Below the pieces are notes generated by a model, which saw nothing but the letters and a program-made list of their open reading frames with translations, ran no database searches and was not told where the DNA came from. Of a DNA stretch of 64,000 nt, positions 12,161 to 25,100 are shown one piece after another. This DNA comes from Auriscalpium vulgare (lineage: Eukaryota; Basidiomycota; Agaricomycetes; Russulales; Auriscalpiaceae), in the NCBI GenBank assembly GCA_019915015.1, contig JAHBBC010000011.1:558001-622000 (forward strand), given 5' to 3'. A program made the position numbers and the translations under genes. Positions within the stretch are counted from its first letter, which is position 1, and each line of letters begins with the position of its first letter.

Positions 12161-15100
12161 ATGTCTCTCTCCGCCGAATTGGCTAGCTTTACCAGAAATC
12201 CTTCTGGCAAAACGCCTCCCCCGGCCCCCTCTGCCGCCTTCGCCAAGAGGTGCGTTTTTTTCCTGCACAAACATCGTGGCAGCTTCGTTGATCCTGGCGC
12301 ATGCAGAGCGCGCGAACTTCAAAACGATGGGATGATTGGCCGATACAGGCCCCCTGCGCTGCGCGCGCTCGCGTCCGGGGGCTCCCCTCCTAATGATATT
12401 TCCCCATCTACCACCCCCCAGGATGTCCTACCCCCGAACAACTTTCCGGCTGGTTTCAGAAGGGCTAGGGCCGGCACCTTACCCTCCAATGTGTCACTCG
12501 CCGCCCAGCAGTTCGCCGCCGCCGGCAGCCTCGGAAACAGCCCTATGCCCTCGACCGAGTCCTTCAGCGAGCAGCTCCAGCTCCAGCAGGCCAGCAGGCA
12601 TCCCTCGCGGCCCCATGCGGCCCAATTTACGCCACTCGGCTTCTGTGGCTACTTCTGTTCCGTCGTCTGCGCTTGCCGAGCGCAACAGCCGTTTGCGCTC
12701 GGGCTCGCTGACCGCCCTCCCTTCCAACGGCCTCTCCAATGCGTTTGGCCCGGGTATCTTCAACTCGTCGTGGCTCTCGTCCGCCGGGAACGCCAGCTCC
12801 TTCCCCGTCCTCGACGAGTTGCGCTCCGTTGCGTCCATGGACTCTGGCGCGGACGATTTTGATGTCCACACCCTGGACTACCTCGGGTTGGACGAGAGTC
12901 ACCACCGCCCGCCCCCCGCGGCCACCATTTCGGAGCTTCGAAACCAGGCGCAGGCTGTCATCGCGGGTAACCTGTCCAACCCTCCCCGCATGCGCGCAAC
13001 GACGGTGTCGCACCCGTACCGTCGCATGTCCTCGGCCGGCAACTCCTTGCTGGCCACTCCCAACCAGGAGGAGGAGGAAGAGGCGTACGAGCAGCAGGCA
13101 TATGGCCGCCAGAGCGAATATGATACCCTCACTCCGGACAGCTACTTCCCCCAGTATGTCGCCAAGGGCTTCAAGCAGAGCGACCACCTGGGTGCCAGTC
13201 TCGCCACGAGCCGCCCTAGGGCCATATCTGTGGGCACGCTCGAAGATCCTGCTCGCATCCACCGTCGTGCGACGGTATCCGTGGAACAGCCCGTGTACGA
13301 CCTGGCCAGCGCTGTTTATGCGTCCGCATCTGCAAACAGCAATCAGCTGGCTGCTCAAGGAGGGATCCTCAAGACGGACAAGCTTCTAGCTCCGCGCGCG
13401 GGCGTCTCACCCACCGTTCGCTTCCCCACGGCGGAGCCCACTGTCTCGAGGGCGTCACCGTACTTGATCGCCCCGAATCAGCCCGCCCGCGCGGTCTCCC
13501 CCAAATCGGAGAACTCTGCTCAAATTCAGACGCCCACGCGCTCCCTGTGGATCGGCAACCTCGACAGTTCAGTGACCAGCGAGCAATTGATCCACGTCTT
13601 CGCTCCCTACGGTGCGATCGAAAGTCTGCGGCTCTTGCCCGAGAAGGTATGATTAGGATCTATCATTAGCAGTCCAATCCCCGCTCATCCGCCATGCGCA
13701 GGAATGCGGCTTCGTGAACTTCGTTGACCAGGCGGATGCCGTCCGCGCAAAGGATGATGTACTTAACCGCCTGGGTGGGAACATCGGCATGCCGAACGGA
13801 CAAACCGTCCGCATTGGCTTTGGAAAGGCAGACAGCGCCCCTGCTGCTCCCGGCAAGAATGGTAGCGGGTCGTCCACCAGTGGCTCGCCCGCAGGGAGCT
13901 CTGGCAAGAATGCGGCGAATGCGAGCTTGAGCGGCATGGAGGCGCAGCTGCAGTCGACCCCGACCCGCGCCCTGTGGATCGGCTCCATCCCGTCGACCAC
14001 GACGCCCGCGACGATCTTGAGCGTATTCAGCCCGTACGGCCCGATCGAGTCTGCGCGCGTCCTCACCCACAAGAACTGCGGCTTCATCAACTTTGAACGC
14101 CTCGACGATGCCGTTCGCGCGCGCAAGGCACTCAACGGCCGCGACGTCCTCGGCAGTGATGTTGGTGCCATCCGCATTGGGTTCGCGAAGGTACCAGTCA
14201 AGAATGGCCAGGAGGGCACGGCTGGGGAGGAGGCTCCGAGTCTCAACGTTCAAGGCGTGGGCGATCTCAGCGTCGGCGCGACGATCCACGCCCTGCGCAG
14301 TGTAAAGGGGGCGGCGACCATCCCTGTCGATCAGCAAGTTCTGGGAGGCATGGTCGAGAACTATCGCTCGAACTTGCTCCTCAGCATGATCGCCCACGGC
14401 ACGCACAACACCGCGTTTGTCAACGACGGCACCCCCAAGCCTGCAGGGTGGACACCTACTGTCACCGAGCAACAGATGATCATGAAAGAGCTGTCGGGCG
14501 GTGGTCCCGACGCCGATGCCGACATCCAAGCGCTGTCTGGTGGGTTGATGTGGTATGCTAACATTGTTGTGATCAATGCTGATCATGCCTCGCAGAGTTC
14601 CGCCCGCCGATTATGTACTATACGACCATTCCGCTGGTGGCAGAGCGCCCACACAACAGGCGATGGGATGCATCCAAATTGCGCGAGCTCCGCAAGAGGA
14701 TGGACTCCAACACCATCTCCGACGATGAAATCGAGCAGGTCGCAGCAGACTTCCTCGACGGGGAGATCGTCGACCTTGCTTCTGACTGGCTGGGCAACAC
14801 AGTGCGTTTGCCGACCCTTATTACGCGGTCCTATTTGACGCTTGTGCAATAGGTTGTTCAGAAGCTGTTCGAGAAGTGCACGACACAGGCTCGCCTGGCA
14901 ATGCTTGAGCGCATCAGCCCGCATCTTGCCATGATCGGCATCCACAAGAATGGAACCTGGGCCGCGCAAAAGATCATCGAATGTGTGCAAACGCCAGAGG
15001 AGGTTGCACTGATCACCCAGAACTTGAGGCCATACGCACCCCCTCTGCTCCTCGACCAGTTTGGCAACTACGTCATCCAGTGAGCACATCATTACCTATC

Positions 15101-16310
15101 ACCTTGTTGGTACGATCGCTAACGCCTGCGTAGGTGCTGCTTGCGCTTCGGCCAGCCGAACAACGACTTCATTTTTGACGCAATGGTCGACCGTCTCTGG
15201 GAGGTGGCCCAAGGTCGCTTCGGCGCCCGTAGCATGAGGGCTTGCCTCGAGAGCCCAAACATCACTATCAGCCAACAGCGCCGCATTGCCACGGCCATCA
15301 TCCTCAACTCCATCCCGCTTGCAACGAACCCCAACGGAGCTCTCCTTTTGACCTGGCTGCTCGACACCTCCGGATTTCCTTCACGTTACCGTCTGCTAGC
15401 GCCGCGTTTCACGCCCCATCTCTCTCATCTCTGCACCCACAAGCTGGCATCGCTCACCGTGCTGCGTATCGTGAACCAGAAGGTTGAGCCCGAGGCATCG
15501 AGCCAGGTCGTGGAGGCGTTGTTCTCGTCACCCAGCGACCACGTCCTTACCGATGTGCTCGGTGACCAAGTCAACGGGGTTGCCGTAGTGCACAAGGTTT
15601 TGACCAGTCCCTTCCTCGATCCCGCGAAGCGGCCCAACTACATCGAGGCGACGAAGCGCGTGCTCATCGAGCTGAAGGTCATCGCCACACAGGCGTATCG
15701 TCGTTTAATCGAGGAAGTGGGGTTACCGATCCCGAACTTCCAGCCTAGCTACTCGAACGGCACGACCACTCCCGGTGGCAAGTCAAAGTTTGGCAACTCG
15801 CCTGGCTCGTACGGAATGTCCGGACTACCCTCCGGTTACAGTGCTCATGACCAGAACTTGGCATCCATGATGGCTGCCCTGCAGATGGGCGGCCAGAACC
15901 CTCAGTCTGGCCCGCCGCAGCCTCCTCAACTATCTATAGACCCTGCATACAATACCGCTGCTCAGAACCCGCCTCCTCGCAACGGTGGCCGCACATCCAA
16001 TCCCGCATCGGCATTCTCTCCCACCACAGATCCCTTCAACCCCTTCGCTCTCCGGTCGCCCGACATGAACAGCCCTCGTGTTGGCGGGCAACGCCGCAAC
16101 GGCGGTCTGCAGTCCGCGAGCTCCGTTTCCCCAGCGCCCATGCAGTACGGCGGGCAATCACCCAGTATGACTTCGAGCAACATCCTAGGCATGGGCCAAC
16201 CATCCTACACCGGCATGGCTCCCCAATCCATTCCACCTCAAGTTTATCAGCAATATATGTATCAAATGTACCAACAGAGCCCACCCAACATGGGTGCATT
16301 CCATGCCTGA
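12161..16310 (+). CDS. Pumilio-family RNA-binding protein with two RRMs (Jsn1/Puf1-Puf2 type)
   Basis: Six exons (12161-12249, 12307-13646, 13702-14539, 14596-14801, 14853-15079, 15134-16310) give roughly 1290 residues. The N-terminal part holds a conserved RRARAGTLPSNV motif and is otherwise disordered. RRM1 begins at RSLWIGNLDSSVT and RRM2 at RALWIGSIPSTTT; each has an RNP1-like segment (CGFVNF, CGFINF). PUF repeats follow (LASDWLGNTVVQKLFEKC, GTWAAQKIIECVQ, LLLDQFGNYVIQCCLRFG, GALLLTWLLD). The tail is Gln/Pro/Gly-rich. In yeast this architecture is that of Puf1/Puf2, which bind mRNAs of membrane proteins. Between about 12575 and 12610 the frame shifts by one extra base (or two missing), in a CAG-rich stretch, while both sides look authentic. 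Sequencing error is likely. Confidence 0.9.
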
Positions 16311-17473
16311 ATGACAGCACGCATCGATGCATGTACGACCCATCTATCTAACACGTCGCTCTCTTGCATCCCTCTATCTCTTGTCTGAAATGTTTTCTTG
16401 TGCCGTGCTCCGTCTTCACATGTTTGCCTTGTTGGGTCTATGGTCTGCCTGCAGCGTTCGCGCCTCTGTCTTGCTTTTATTATACCCCATCACAATTCTT
16501 CCACGTCCTGTCACATTCTTTCCCGTTCACGAGGACCATCACATAAAATGTCGGACGAAGTACTTGCATACGCATCCCCGCGATGCTGGAATGGCTTGTG
16601 TATTCTCTTGTCTGACTCTCCGCTTCTGTTTGGTGCTTCTACCTGTCGCTCGCGAACCTGTACACATACGCAAGGATGGCTGTAACACTGGCCTCTGAAA
16701 TCTCATAGATGAATTTACACCTCATGCCTGATGATATGAGCTTCTGAAGCTGGAGAGCGATGAAGACGGGACTACTTGAACAAATGAGTGGGCGGCAGGC
16801 AAGTGTCGCATGGAGCATGAAATAAATTGCGCGGGAGACGGGAATGACTACGCAACGGGACATGAGATGTTCTATGCTACAAAATGGACTATATGGCCAT
16901 AGACGATCACGAGAGATGCGCATCACGGGCTAAGCAACGATTCTCCAAGGCAGAAGAGCTCCGGGAGGACATGCATGCAGGAGAGCAGGCGAGAGCATGG
17001 TGGCGTAAGGATGCAGGAAAGCAGAAAAAAAGTGATGTATCAGCCGGAATTTGTGATGTGTCGAAGGACCATTGAGGGTGGAATGAGACGGCAGAGTGAA
17101 TGAGAGGAGAGAGCGCAGGTTGGAACGTGAAACAGCACCAGGTAGGAACGCGACTCGCTCTGGTGGATCGGATGCACACGATTCTGAGGAGGTCGCGAGA
17201 GGATGGGTAAGAGGAAGGCAGCGGTCCATAAGTGGTCAACGGAGAACGGGAGGTAATGTTTGTGGCCTTGCGTGATTTGACAAACATTCTGTGTGAGAGC
17301 GGTTGTTACATGCGATACGACTGTTCGCCATTGTTTCACGTCCGTCGATACCGCACGACAACGCCCGCATCCAAAACCTCCGGTACATCTAAGAAACCTC
17401 CTGCACCGAAAGTGATCTCATTCGCCACTCTGCGGAACCACTATCAATGACAAAAGTGCGTCAACTAACCAAG
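16311..17473. other. convergent intergenic region
   Basis: Tail-to-tail spacer of about 1.16 kb between the PUF gene and the minus-strand F-box gene. Short reading frames exist on both strands, but none has domain-like or conserved-looking sequence. Confidence 0.4.
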
Positions 17474-18850
17474 TCACTCTGCAAAAGTAAAGGCACGTAC
17501 GACAACGGCGTCCTTGTCCACGAAGAACGACATATATTCAAGTTGCGGACAGCGCGTCTGGACTGCTTGGAACTGACTCAGAAGCAGCCTGACATGGGGC
17601 GCGACGAGCGAGCGCAGGCGCGGGAATCGCGCGGCCATCTCGACAAAGTCGTTGTCTGGGAGTGTGCCGCGGCGGTCCATAGAGAATATGTTGAGCGTCT
17701 GCAGCGTGGGTGCCGGGGCGACCTTGGCTATCCATTCGAACGCCTCGGTGAACTGTGCGCGGAAGAAGACGCCGCGATGGCGCACTGTGAGGCGCCGGAT
17801 GGAGCGCAAGCCTTCGAACGGGAGGCTAGATGTTGAGTCCTGCAAGTGTCCGATCCCACATGAGGGAGTTGCGACAGAAGAACGATGACCGGCTCACAGG
17901 ACTCTGAGTGGAGTACTTGTCATAAAAAACATCCAAGGCTTGGAGGTTCGGCGTGCCGTGGAGGAGGTACAGCAGTCCTTCCGGGGAAAGACTATGCTGT
18001 CGCCCAATAGTCAACGTCTTCAATGCTGCTAAGTTGCCAGCGTCGACAAGTTTCGGCAGTGTGATCGCGTTCAGGCTAAATGCCACCTAACGAACGGGCT
18101 GGGTCAGATTTTGGTCAGGCTGTATGAACAGGAAACATGTACGTCGATATGCACCTCCTCAATATTTGGCATCTCCTTGAGATATTGACCGACAAGCGAC
18201 ATGGAGCGCACGGCCAACTGGCCAAAATGTACCCTGCGCAGGTTTCTGATCTGCATGACGACGGGAAGCGCCAACGGATGGATGATGAACATCCATCGAG
18301 CCTGGGATAGGTTCGGACATCGTAGCAGAGAGTTTGAGATAGGCTGCAGAAGGTGTAATGGGAGGTCTTCGATGTCTCGTGTTGACCTTAGGGTATACGA
18401 CTCCAGGTTAGGCAGTAGGGGGAGAACGCAGCCCATTGTGCGTCGGCAGATGGGTGTTCGTTCGTGACCATCGATACAAAACTACATCCAATCAGCTGGA
18501 CAGAGGAATGAGCGAGCACGAGGGCTTCATTTACGCACGCTCGTGGTCGACTGTGCGCACATGTACCCGCAGCTCGGGGTGAGCCTCCAGCGCGTCAAGC
18601 GCTCCGCGACGAATAGTTATCTATACTGGAGTCAGCAGATAGCGGCAAGCACAGTGGCATGCTTCAAAGAGTTGACTCGCACCTCGTGTCCGCTGTCTGT
18701 GTGGGTTACCAGGATTTCCCGGTATAAACTGCGCACGGCGGCGTCGTAGAACGTCTGGCTGACTCGGGCGCATGAAGCCAGCGTGGCTTTGGCTGAATTC
18801 GACTGCTCAATGATCGTGACAAGGATATCAAAGGGTATATTGAGAGGCAT
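17474..18850 (-). CDS. F-box/leucine-rich-repeat-like protein
   Basis: Five exons: 18850-18683, 18620-18537, 18495-18143, 18086-17898 and 17839-17474, about 386 residues. The N-terminus (PFDILVTIIEQSNSAKATL, then CARVSQTFYDAAVRSLYREI) is a typical Agaricomycete F-box-like start. The rest has weak leucine-rich repeats (LLPNLESYTLRST, LAALKTLTIG, TLQTLNIFSMD). Such proteins usually act as substrate adaptors of SCF ubiquitin ligases; the substrate is unknown. Two oddities: the second intron only keeps the frame if it starts with GC (donor CGT/gcgtaa), and exon 3 needs one more base in a run of five G at 18418-18422 (plus strand) to read through; with it, the exon length becomes a multiple of three. 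The gene may therefore be intact in reality. Confidence 0.65.
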
Positions 18851-19171
18851 TTCAAGGGAAAGGAGGAGAGAACGTTGTCGATGAGCGCGCGATCGCTGAA
18901 TTATCTCGCAGTCATGCTCGTGAGAAATTCAGCGGCGGACCGAGACTCATCACTTGTGAAAACGGCTGTAGTTACTACTAGTTTGTCACCCCGGGCTCTT
19001 TGTTCTATCCACCATAACATTAATGCAGCCATACGTCTGGCAGGATGATCAGCTCGAGGCCCTTGCGAGGAGACGCATTGTATTGACCAGCAGGACAGTG
19101 GTGAGGCAATTTCTACGTTCTCGACTGGCAGAACGTCCTGACGAGTCAATGTGTAGAACTGGGAATCGACT

Positions 19172-19810
19172 GTGGTGTTGGCGGACGGATATGAGGGCGA
19201 GGAGTATGTGATCAAGGTCGTTGACCGCGACTCAGAGGAGCTATCCATCCTGCGCATCCTCACCCACCTGCCTCACCGTCATAACCACACAATCCCTGCC
19301 GAGATATTGGAGTGTGAATCTACAGCGATAATTGTCATGCCTCGAATGTCGACGCAAGACCGAGTCATGTGGCTCTGGCGCGGACCCCAGTGGAGTTTTT
19401 TGAATGTCATTGAACAACTAATTGAGGTATTTATTGGCAGACCAAATATATAATATCTGACATGGAAAACTGATCATTCACCTCTAGGGAGTGCGCTTCA
19501 TGCATGACAACAAGATAGCTTATATTGTGGGCCTACTTTTGGAAACAACTGGTTGCCAGGGATTCACTAATATTTCTCCTCACCAGGACATTGCACCATC
19601 CAATCTTGTGTTTGACAAGGAAGGGAACAAGGTCTTCTTCATTGATTTCGGGTCGTCTAGATGGTTGCCAAACTACCGACCGGGAGAGACTGCGAATGTG
19701 GATACAGTTGTGGCACATTACCACCCAAAGACAAGGAGAACGCTGGTGACCCGTTTCAGTTCGATGTATTCAGCTTGGGACACACGATATCCACAATGTT
19801 GGAGGTCAGT
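19172..19810 (+). pseudogene. protein-kinase-like remnant
   Basis: Fragments of a kinase-like fold are readable: a VIKVVDRDSEEL strand, a hinge-like region (ESTAIIVMPRM), then HQDIAPSNLVFDKEGN (catalytic-loop-like, with HQD in place of HRD) and FFIDFGSSR (DFG retained). After VVAHYHP the continuation DPFQFDVFSLGHTI lies in another frame. One more A in the AAA at 19727-19729 would join them. No convincing N-terminus or C-terminal lobe is present. Basidiomycetes have many divergent kinases of this kind. I treat this as a decayed or mis-sequenced copy. An intron lies around 19425-19490. Confidence 0.5.
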
Positions 19811-20356
19811 CCTTTTCTTCGGCGCTTGGTCCAGCGGTGAGGTAACAATGTTGGCACAGATTTCAGAGAAGACAGGTCCAGATATCACTTGCCTGAACAC
19901 ATTTGGCCATGCTCTGTCTGTGGAGGCAGCCCACATACGTCCCAGTATACGGGCAACTGTTTGGGGGTTCAGAGCTCTGAAAGTCTGGTTAACTGCCACT
20001 GCATGGTTGCCATCTGTCGCCACAGAGAGTACATCGTAAGTTATTTCACTGCAAGGGAACTCTTGTGGCTGATACCCCATCTAGCGCCGTCATCATTGTG
20101 CGCGGTTGGAAGGTCATCTGGTGCGCAGTGCAGAAGTTGCCGCTCTGATGTTAGGGGTCCCTGGCGGTCATATACAGTACTGTAGCCCACTGAATGGTAC
20201 CAACGGGCCATGTTGTGTTGTCAATCAGACTGAGGTCGCGCATAACAAGAGCTTCGTTGGAGTATTTGGCCGTCATAAATGGCACAAATTTTCGAATTTT
20301 CTTCTCACGTTGAGCCTTATAAGCTACGTTCACTACTGCGCTCTGAGGATTGGACA

Positions 20357-21080
20357 TCAATATATATCCGCCTCACTACCAGTTGGACGCCCATCTGGCA
20401 TCAGCGCGGTCTGCTGCCAGTGTCGGCACACGTGTGTCACGGCCATCCAGCCGATAGTCGACCGAACCAACCGAGGCCAGCGCCGAGGGGTGTCCTCTGC
20501 ATAGATCATGAATATTTGGGTGAGGATCTCCACGGGTAGGCGGTTGATGGGGATGAAGGAGTTGCGGCGGATGAGGAAGATGTGGAGAGAGCGCTGGACG
20601 GCGAGGTATTCTGCGTCCATCACCGCGACAGTGTGGGCCGACAAGGGTTCATTGCGTGGCAGTTGCGGGACTCCAACGCGGGCGACTCGAGCTTGGAAGA
20701 CCCCATCCCAGAAGTCGTCAGGAGCGGCGTAATCTGGACTGCACGCGGGTCAGCTCCAGTACTGTTGCATGGGAGACAGTATTATGTTCGAAGGCGAAGG
20801 AGACATACCAGGGCATCATAGTTTCTCCGAGTCGGGGTTGTGGTCGCGAGACGATTTGGTGGCTGAATCAACGGTTCTACAGCGAGATCAGAGCATGATA
20901 GTGGGTCTCAACGCGTACGTGCGCACCTTAGCGATTGTAAGTGGATGCCAAGTCGTGGCAGAGTCGTGGCAGATACATAGAAATTTCCTAGGCGCACATA
21001 TGCATGCACGAGCGCCTCTGGGATGCGAATCTGAGGTGGAGAAGTCATGCCGTCTTTGCAATACGCACATGGTCCTCTAG
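20357..21080 (-). pseudogene. fragment of an F-box gene, paralogue of the 48.1-50.2 kb locus
   Basis: On the minus strand the stretch 20650-20357 encodes FIPINRLPVEILTQIF and WMAVTHVCRHW, an F-box nearly identical to that at 48.65-48.83 kb. Similarity extends upstream through PDDFWDG to about 21080, including the intron, but the leucine-rich-repeat part is missing and the frame ends soon after the F-box. No start codon in a plausible context is left. It is best read as a truncated, decaying duplicate. Confidence 0.7.
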
Positions 21081-21812
21081 AGTACGAGAACCTACCGTTG
21101 AGCAAGAGCGCGTCGTCCTGGGACGGCGGCCCGGGGTCGCGACCCGCGGCCGCATTTGGCCGGCACGCCCTCGGCGAGGCCTGTTCGACTCTTCAAGCAT
21201 GATGATTGAAGACAAAGTATGTATCCGATGTTTTGAATGCGAGGCAAAACACCTGGAGGTCAGCAACAGCGAATACTGACCTCTCCGCACTATCACCTAC
21301 CTGTAGACCCACGGGTGGGATCGGCGTCCGGAAGATCAGGATACGGGTGCCCCTTCTCCCACTAGCATTTGAGAGTATGGCTTTTATGCTGCCTCGCACG
21401 ATGGTGAGGATGGGTGGACGAGGTTGGTGAGAAATATCGGGCTGACTACGAGACTAGCGGGTAATATTGGGATCGGTGAATTCTGGAATGTGAGGAGCCT
21501 CGTGAGCAACGACCGACTAGGAATGCGGCAGAGTGACGGCAGAGATGCAAATTACTCAGCGTCAAGCCATGAGGGTCCTCTCCCTATCACTGTCAGGACC
21601 ATGACTGCACATTTACGGCCCTGTATGACCGTTTATTCATGGCGAACGTTTGTCTTAATTGTCAATGAGTTCCGTGTAAGTATGCACCTTGCCCCGGGCC
21701 CGACGTCCTGCACACTGTACCGAAGAACAGGCCCTTTCTACTATCTTGTTTGTCCTAGGCAATGTATTTATTCACCGTGCGCCAATGCATGGGAGCAGAT
21801 GTATTTCCTGTA

Positions 21813-21860
21813 TTCTTCGTACCGGCCTGTGTTCTTAGTACCGGCCTGTGTTCTTCGTAC
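21813..21860. repeat. 19-bp direct tandem repeat, about 2.5 copies
   Basis: The unit ttcttcgtaccggcctgtg is followed by a copy with one substitution and a partial third copy. It is small and noncoding, with no sign that it belongs to a mobile element. Confidence 0.85.
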
Positions 21861-22107
21861 GGCAGACGAGCGGGCATTTTTAGAATGTACTATATAGCGA
21901 CGACAGTGAGCGAGAGCAAGAGCCTGGTATACAAAGAAACTAGAGTGCTCATAAGCTATCGAAACACGCGTGAAAACACCTGAACAGCTAGGCGAATAGA
22001 AATATGGGGTGAACGGGGACGGTGGAAGTGGAGCAGGGTTATGACATAAAATACACATGAGCAGCCGCGAATACGAATACGTCAATCCGAAGCCGACGCC
22101 GCAACGA

Positions 22108-25100
22108 TCACATCCCATAGCCCGGCGCGTTCGAGTTCATGTGGTGGTACGCGTACTGCGACGAGTACGGCGTCCCGCCCGTGCGCCCCGGCGGGTTGTA
22201 TCCGGACACGCTCCCGCCCGCGTTGGGCCCCGGCGGCGGCGCCCCGACGTTCACGCCCGCGCCAGCGGCCGCGATCCCGCCGCCTGCGCCCGCGCCCGGC
22301 CCCCGGCGGGGCCCTGCTGCATGCCCGCCGCGCCTGCGTAGCCCGCGGGCGGCCCGCCCGGCGTCGCGGACGAGTCGACGTTGTCGCCGAAGCCGAGCTC
22401 GCGGAACATGTTGTTCCAGTACCGCATGTCGTCCGACAGCGGCTGGCCGGGGACGGGCTGCGGGGGCGCCTGCCCGTGTGCGTGCGCGTGCTGCTGCTGC
22501 TGCTGCTGCTGTGGCTGCTGCTGCTGCTGCGGTGCGTATGCGCTTGCGTAGCCCGGCGTGCGCATCGACGGAACCGGCTCAACTTGCATCGGCTCGTGCC
22601 CCCCCGCGTAGCGGAAATGCTGCTGCGACTCTTGCTCGATCATTTGCATCGGCCCCGGCGGTTGGTAAATTGACTGCGGTGGCGGCGACGCGACGGATGA
22701 GGACGACGTGGACGATGCGGTCTGCCGCCGCTGAGGAGCAATGGGTGCGTTGCGAAGGCCAGCCCCGCTGTAGGCGCTCTGACTGCGGGTGAGGCTGGGG
22801 CCATGGTCGGTCGCCGACTTGAATATATCCTGTGCGACCAGCGCACGAAGGAAACGTGCGTGGTACGCAGCGCCGGTGCAAGCGGCGGAAAGGTGAGACG
22901 CCTCCTCGTATGCGTCCGCCGTCTTGCTGATGAGGACGTGCACTTCGGCCGTTGCACCGTCTTGCAGCTCTGCAAGCGTTTTCGAGCTTCGTAGCAACTA
23001 CGGGGAATAATGAGGCACATGACCACGGCAACTCAACGCCGGCAAATACCTTCAGCAGGAATACAGCCGAATAAGCGGTCATCACCGTAATCGAGTCTTG
23101 GCCATAGCGCTGATGATAACGGGCGTCAGCCCCTGTCCCCTCCCTCGCGACAATCAGCTCACCAGCATGCTCATCTGATGAAACTCGTTGGCTACGATTC
23201 CAAGGTTCTCCATTGCGCTCGTATAGCAAGCGGACAGGGCCTGCAGGCTGGGCATTTGGTGGCTTTGCTGTGTAGGTATGTCTCAGTCTCATATCAGCGT
23301 TTCATATGGCCTGAGCACGCACCGGTGACATGGACGCTTGGATACCGAAACTGTTAAGGAACAGCCGCACGTGCAGCCGGAAAAAGGATAGGAACGCCAT
23401 GTGGAACGTCTCGCCGTTGGCGCGCCGCATTTCATGCTGCCACGAGTCCATCCACTGCGTGAGCTTTCCGTTGCAATTGCGCAAGAGCACCTCTTTGTTC
23501 ACGTCCATGTGTGTGACCGCGGAGCCCACGACGCCTTTGTGGAGGTAGAAAACGTCCGTTGTCTCGGCCTATGAAGCGAGTGACGTCAAACTCCGCGGCC
23601 CGGGATGCGGAAGGGACCGGCAACTTACTGAGATGCGACGCAGCTGCACGAATGCCGCGACAATCACGTCCTCCGGCCGAAAAGGTGACCCACCCTCCTC
23701 GTGCCAAGTGCTCGAATGCCTTACCAGGTCGCACTGATCAAGCGCGTGAGCGGGCAGGGCGCTGAAGCAAGAGAGCTGTCTCACCTCGGGGAGCATCCAC
23801 TGCCTGCCGGTCTGCATGCTGAGACTGCGGTCGTGCACAAAGAGGACGAGGTAGGTGCGCTCGCGGTTGCGACGCTCGCTTCTCTGAAACTCGGTCTCAC
23901 CCGGCGGGGTGTTGAGTAGTAACGGTTGAGCCCCAATTCAACGGCCATACGGCAAGCCTGCGGAAAAGCAGATCAGCAGATATTCCGATCATGCGCAGCA
24001 GCGCTGGCAGGCGACTTACATAGCCAATGAATGTCCAAGTACGCTGATACGCATGATAAGCGCAAAAAAAAAACGAGGACGACCTGAGAGGGCGTACCGT
24101 GTCCTCAGGCTCCTTCCAGTACATGAGGCAAGCGAATGCCTGGACTACCTCCACAGATTTCCAGCTCTCGGCAAAGGCGCGGACAGCGAACTCATGGGCG
24201 AGCTTCTGGCACGCCTTGAAGGACTCTGGCTTGAAAAATTTGCAGCCGGCCATGACGAGGGTCGTGAAGAGGAACGGCGACTTTGAGCGGACGTAAGACG
24301 GAGAGTGGAGGGCGGGGTCGAAGAGGTTGATAAAGGGGTTGAGGCGGAGGAAGACGAGGTCGAAAAGGACCTTGGCGTTGGCCTCGTCGACGATGCCGGA
24401 CGCGACGGGATCGAGCAGCGGAGGCGCGGATGACAATGAGTTGTTTGTTAATGTCGAAGCGGATGAGTTGGCTCGCTCGTTGCGTGTGGAAGGGCCGGCC
24501 TGCTCTTGCTCTGGATTTAGGATGGTCTTGAAGAAGGAGTGTCGTCTGTTTTCGCGACGAATCAAAGTAGCGGGGAACATGCCCTCGTCCGGGCCATCCG
24601 GGTCGTCGTCGTCGTCCTGATCGTGCTCCATCGCGCGCGAGATACGCCTGCTATCGGCCAGTTCGCCGGTGAAATTTGAGGGGATGTTGAGGGGAGGGAG
24701 CTCGTTGGAAAAGGGGCGGGGGGAGTCGTAAGGGCGGGACGGTTGCGGTGCTTTGAGGACTCTGCTCTCCCGGTGCGGGGCTCTGATGCCGGGGGGGACG
24801 CGCTGGCGTTGGCGGCCTGCTTGAGTTTCGCATTGTTGAGACCCTTCTCGAGACGCCTGAGCATTTTTGACGCCTCTGAGAGTCTGTGCGAAGTGAAGGA
24901 ATGAGATCAAGAGAAGGGTAATTAATAAGCGGGAAAGTACTTTGAGCCAGGTTTGCGGCCCCTGCGGTGTTTTTCGAATATGCATCTATGAGGAAGAGTC
25001 AGCGCGATGGGGAAGGGGTGAGGAACGAGCGGTGTCCGGTGACTTACTCAACGCCGGTGCGCTTACAGCGCTGACATGGCTGCTGGCCGCCGTCCTCGGC

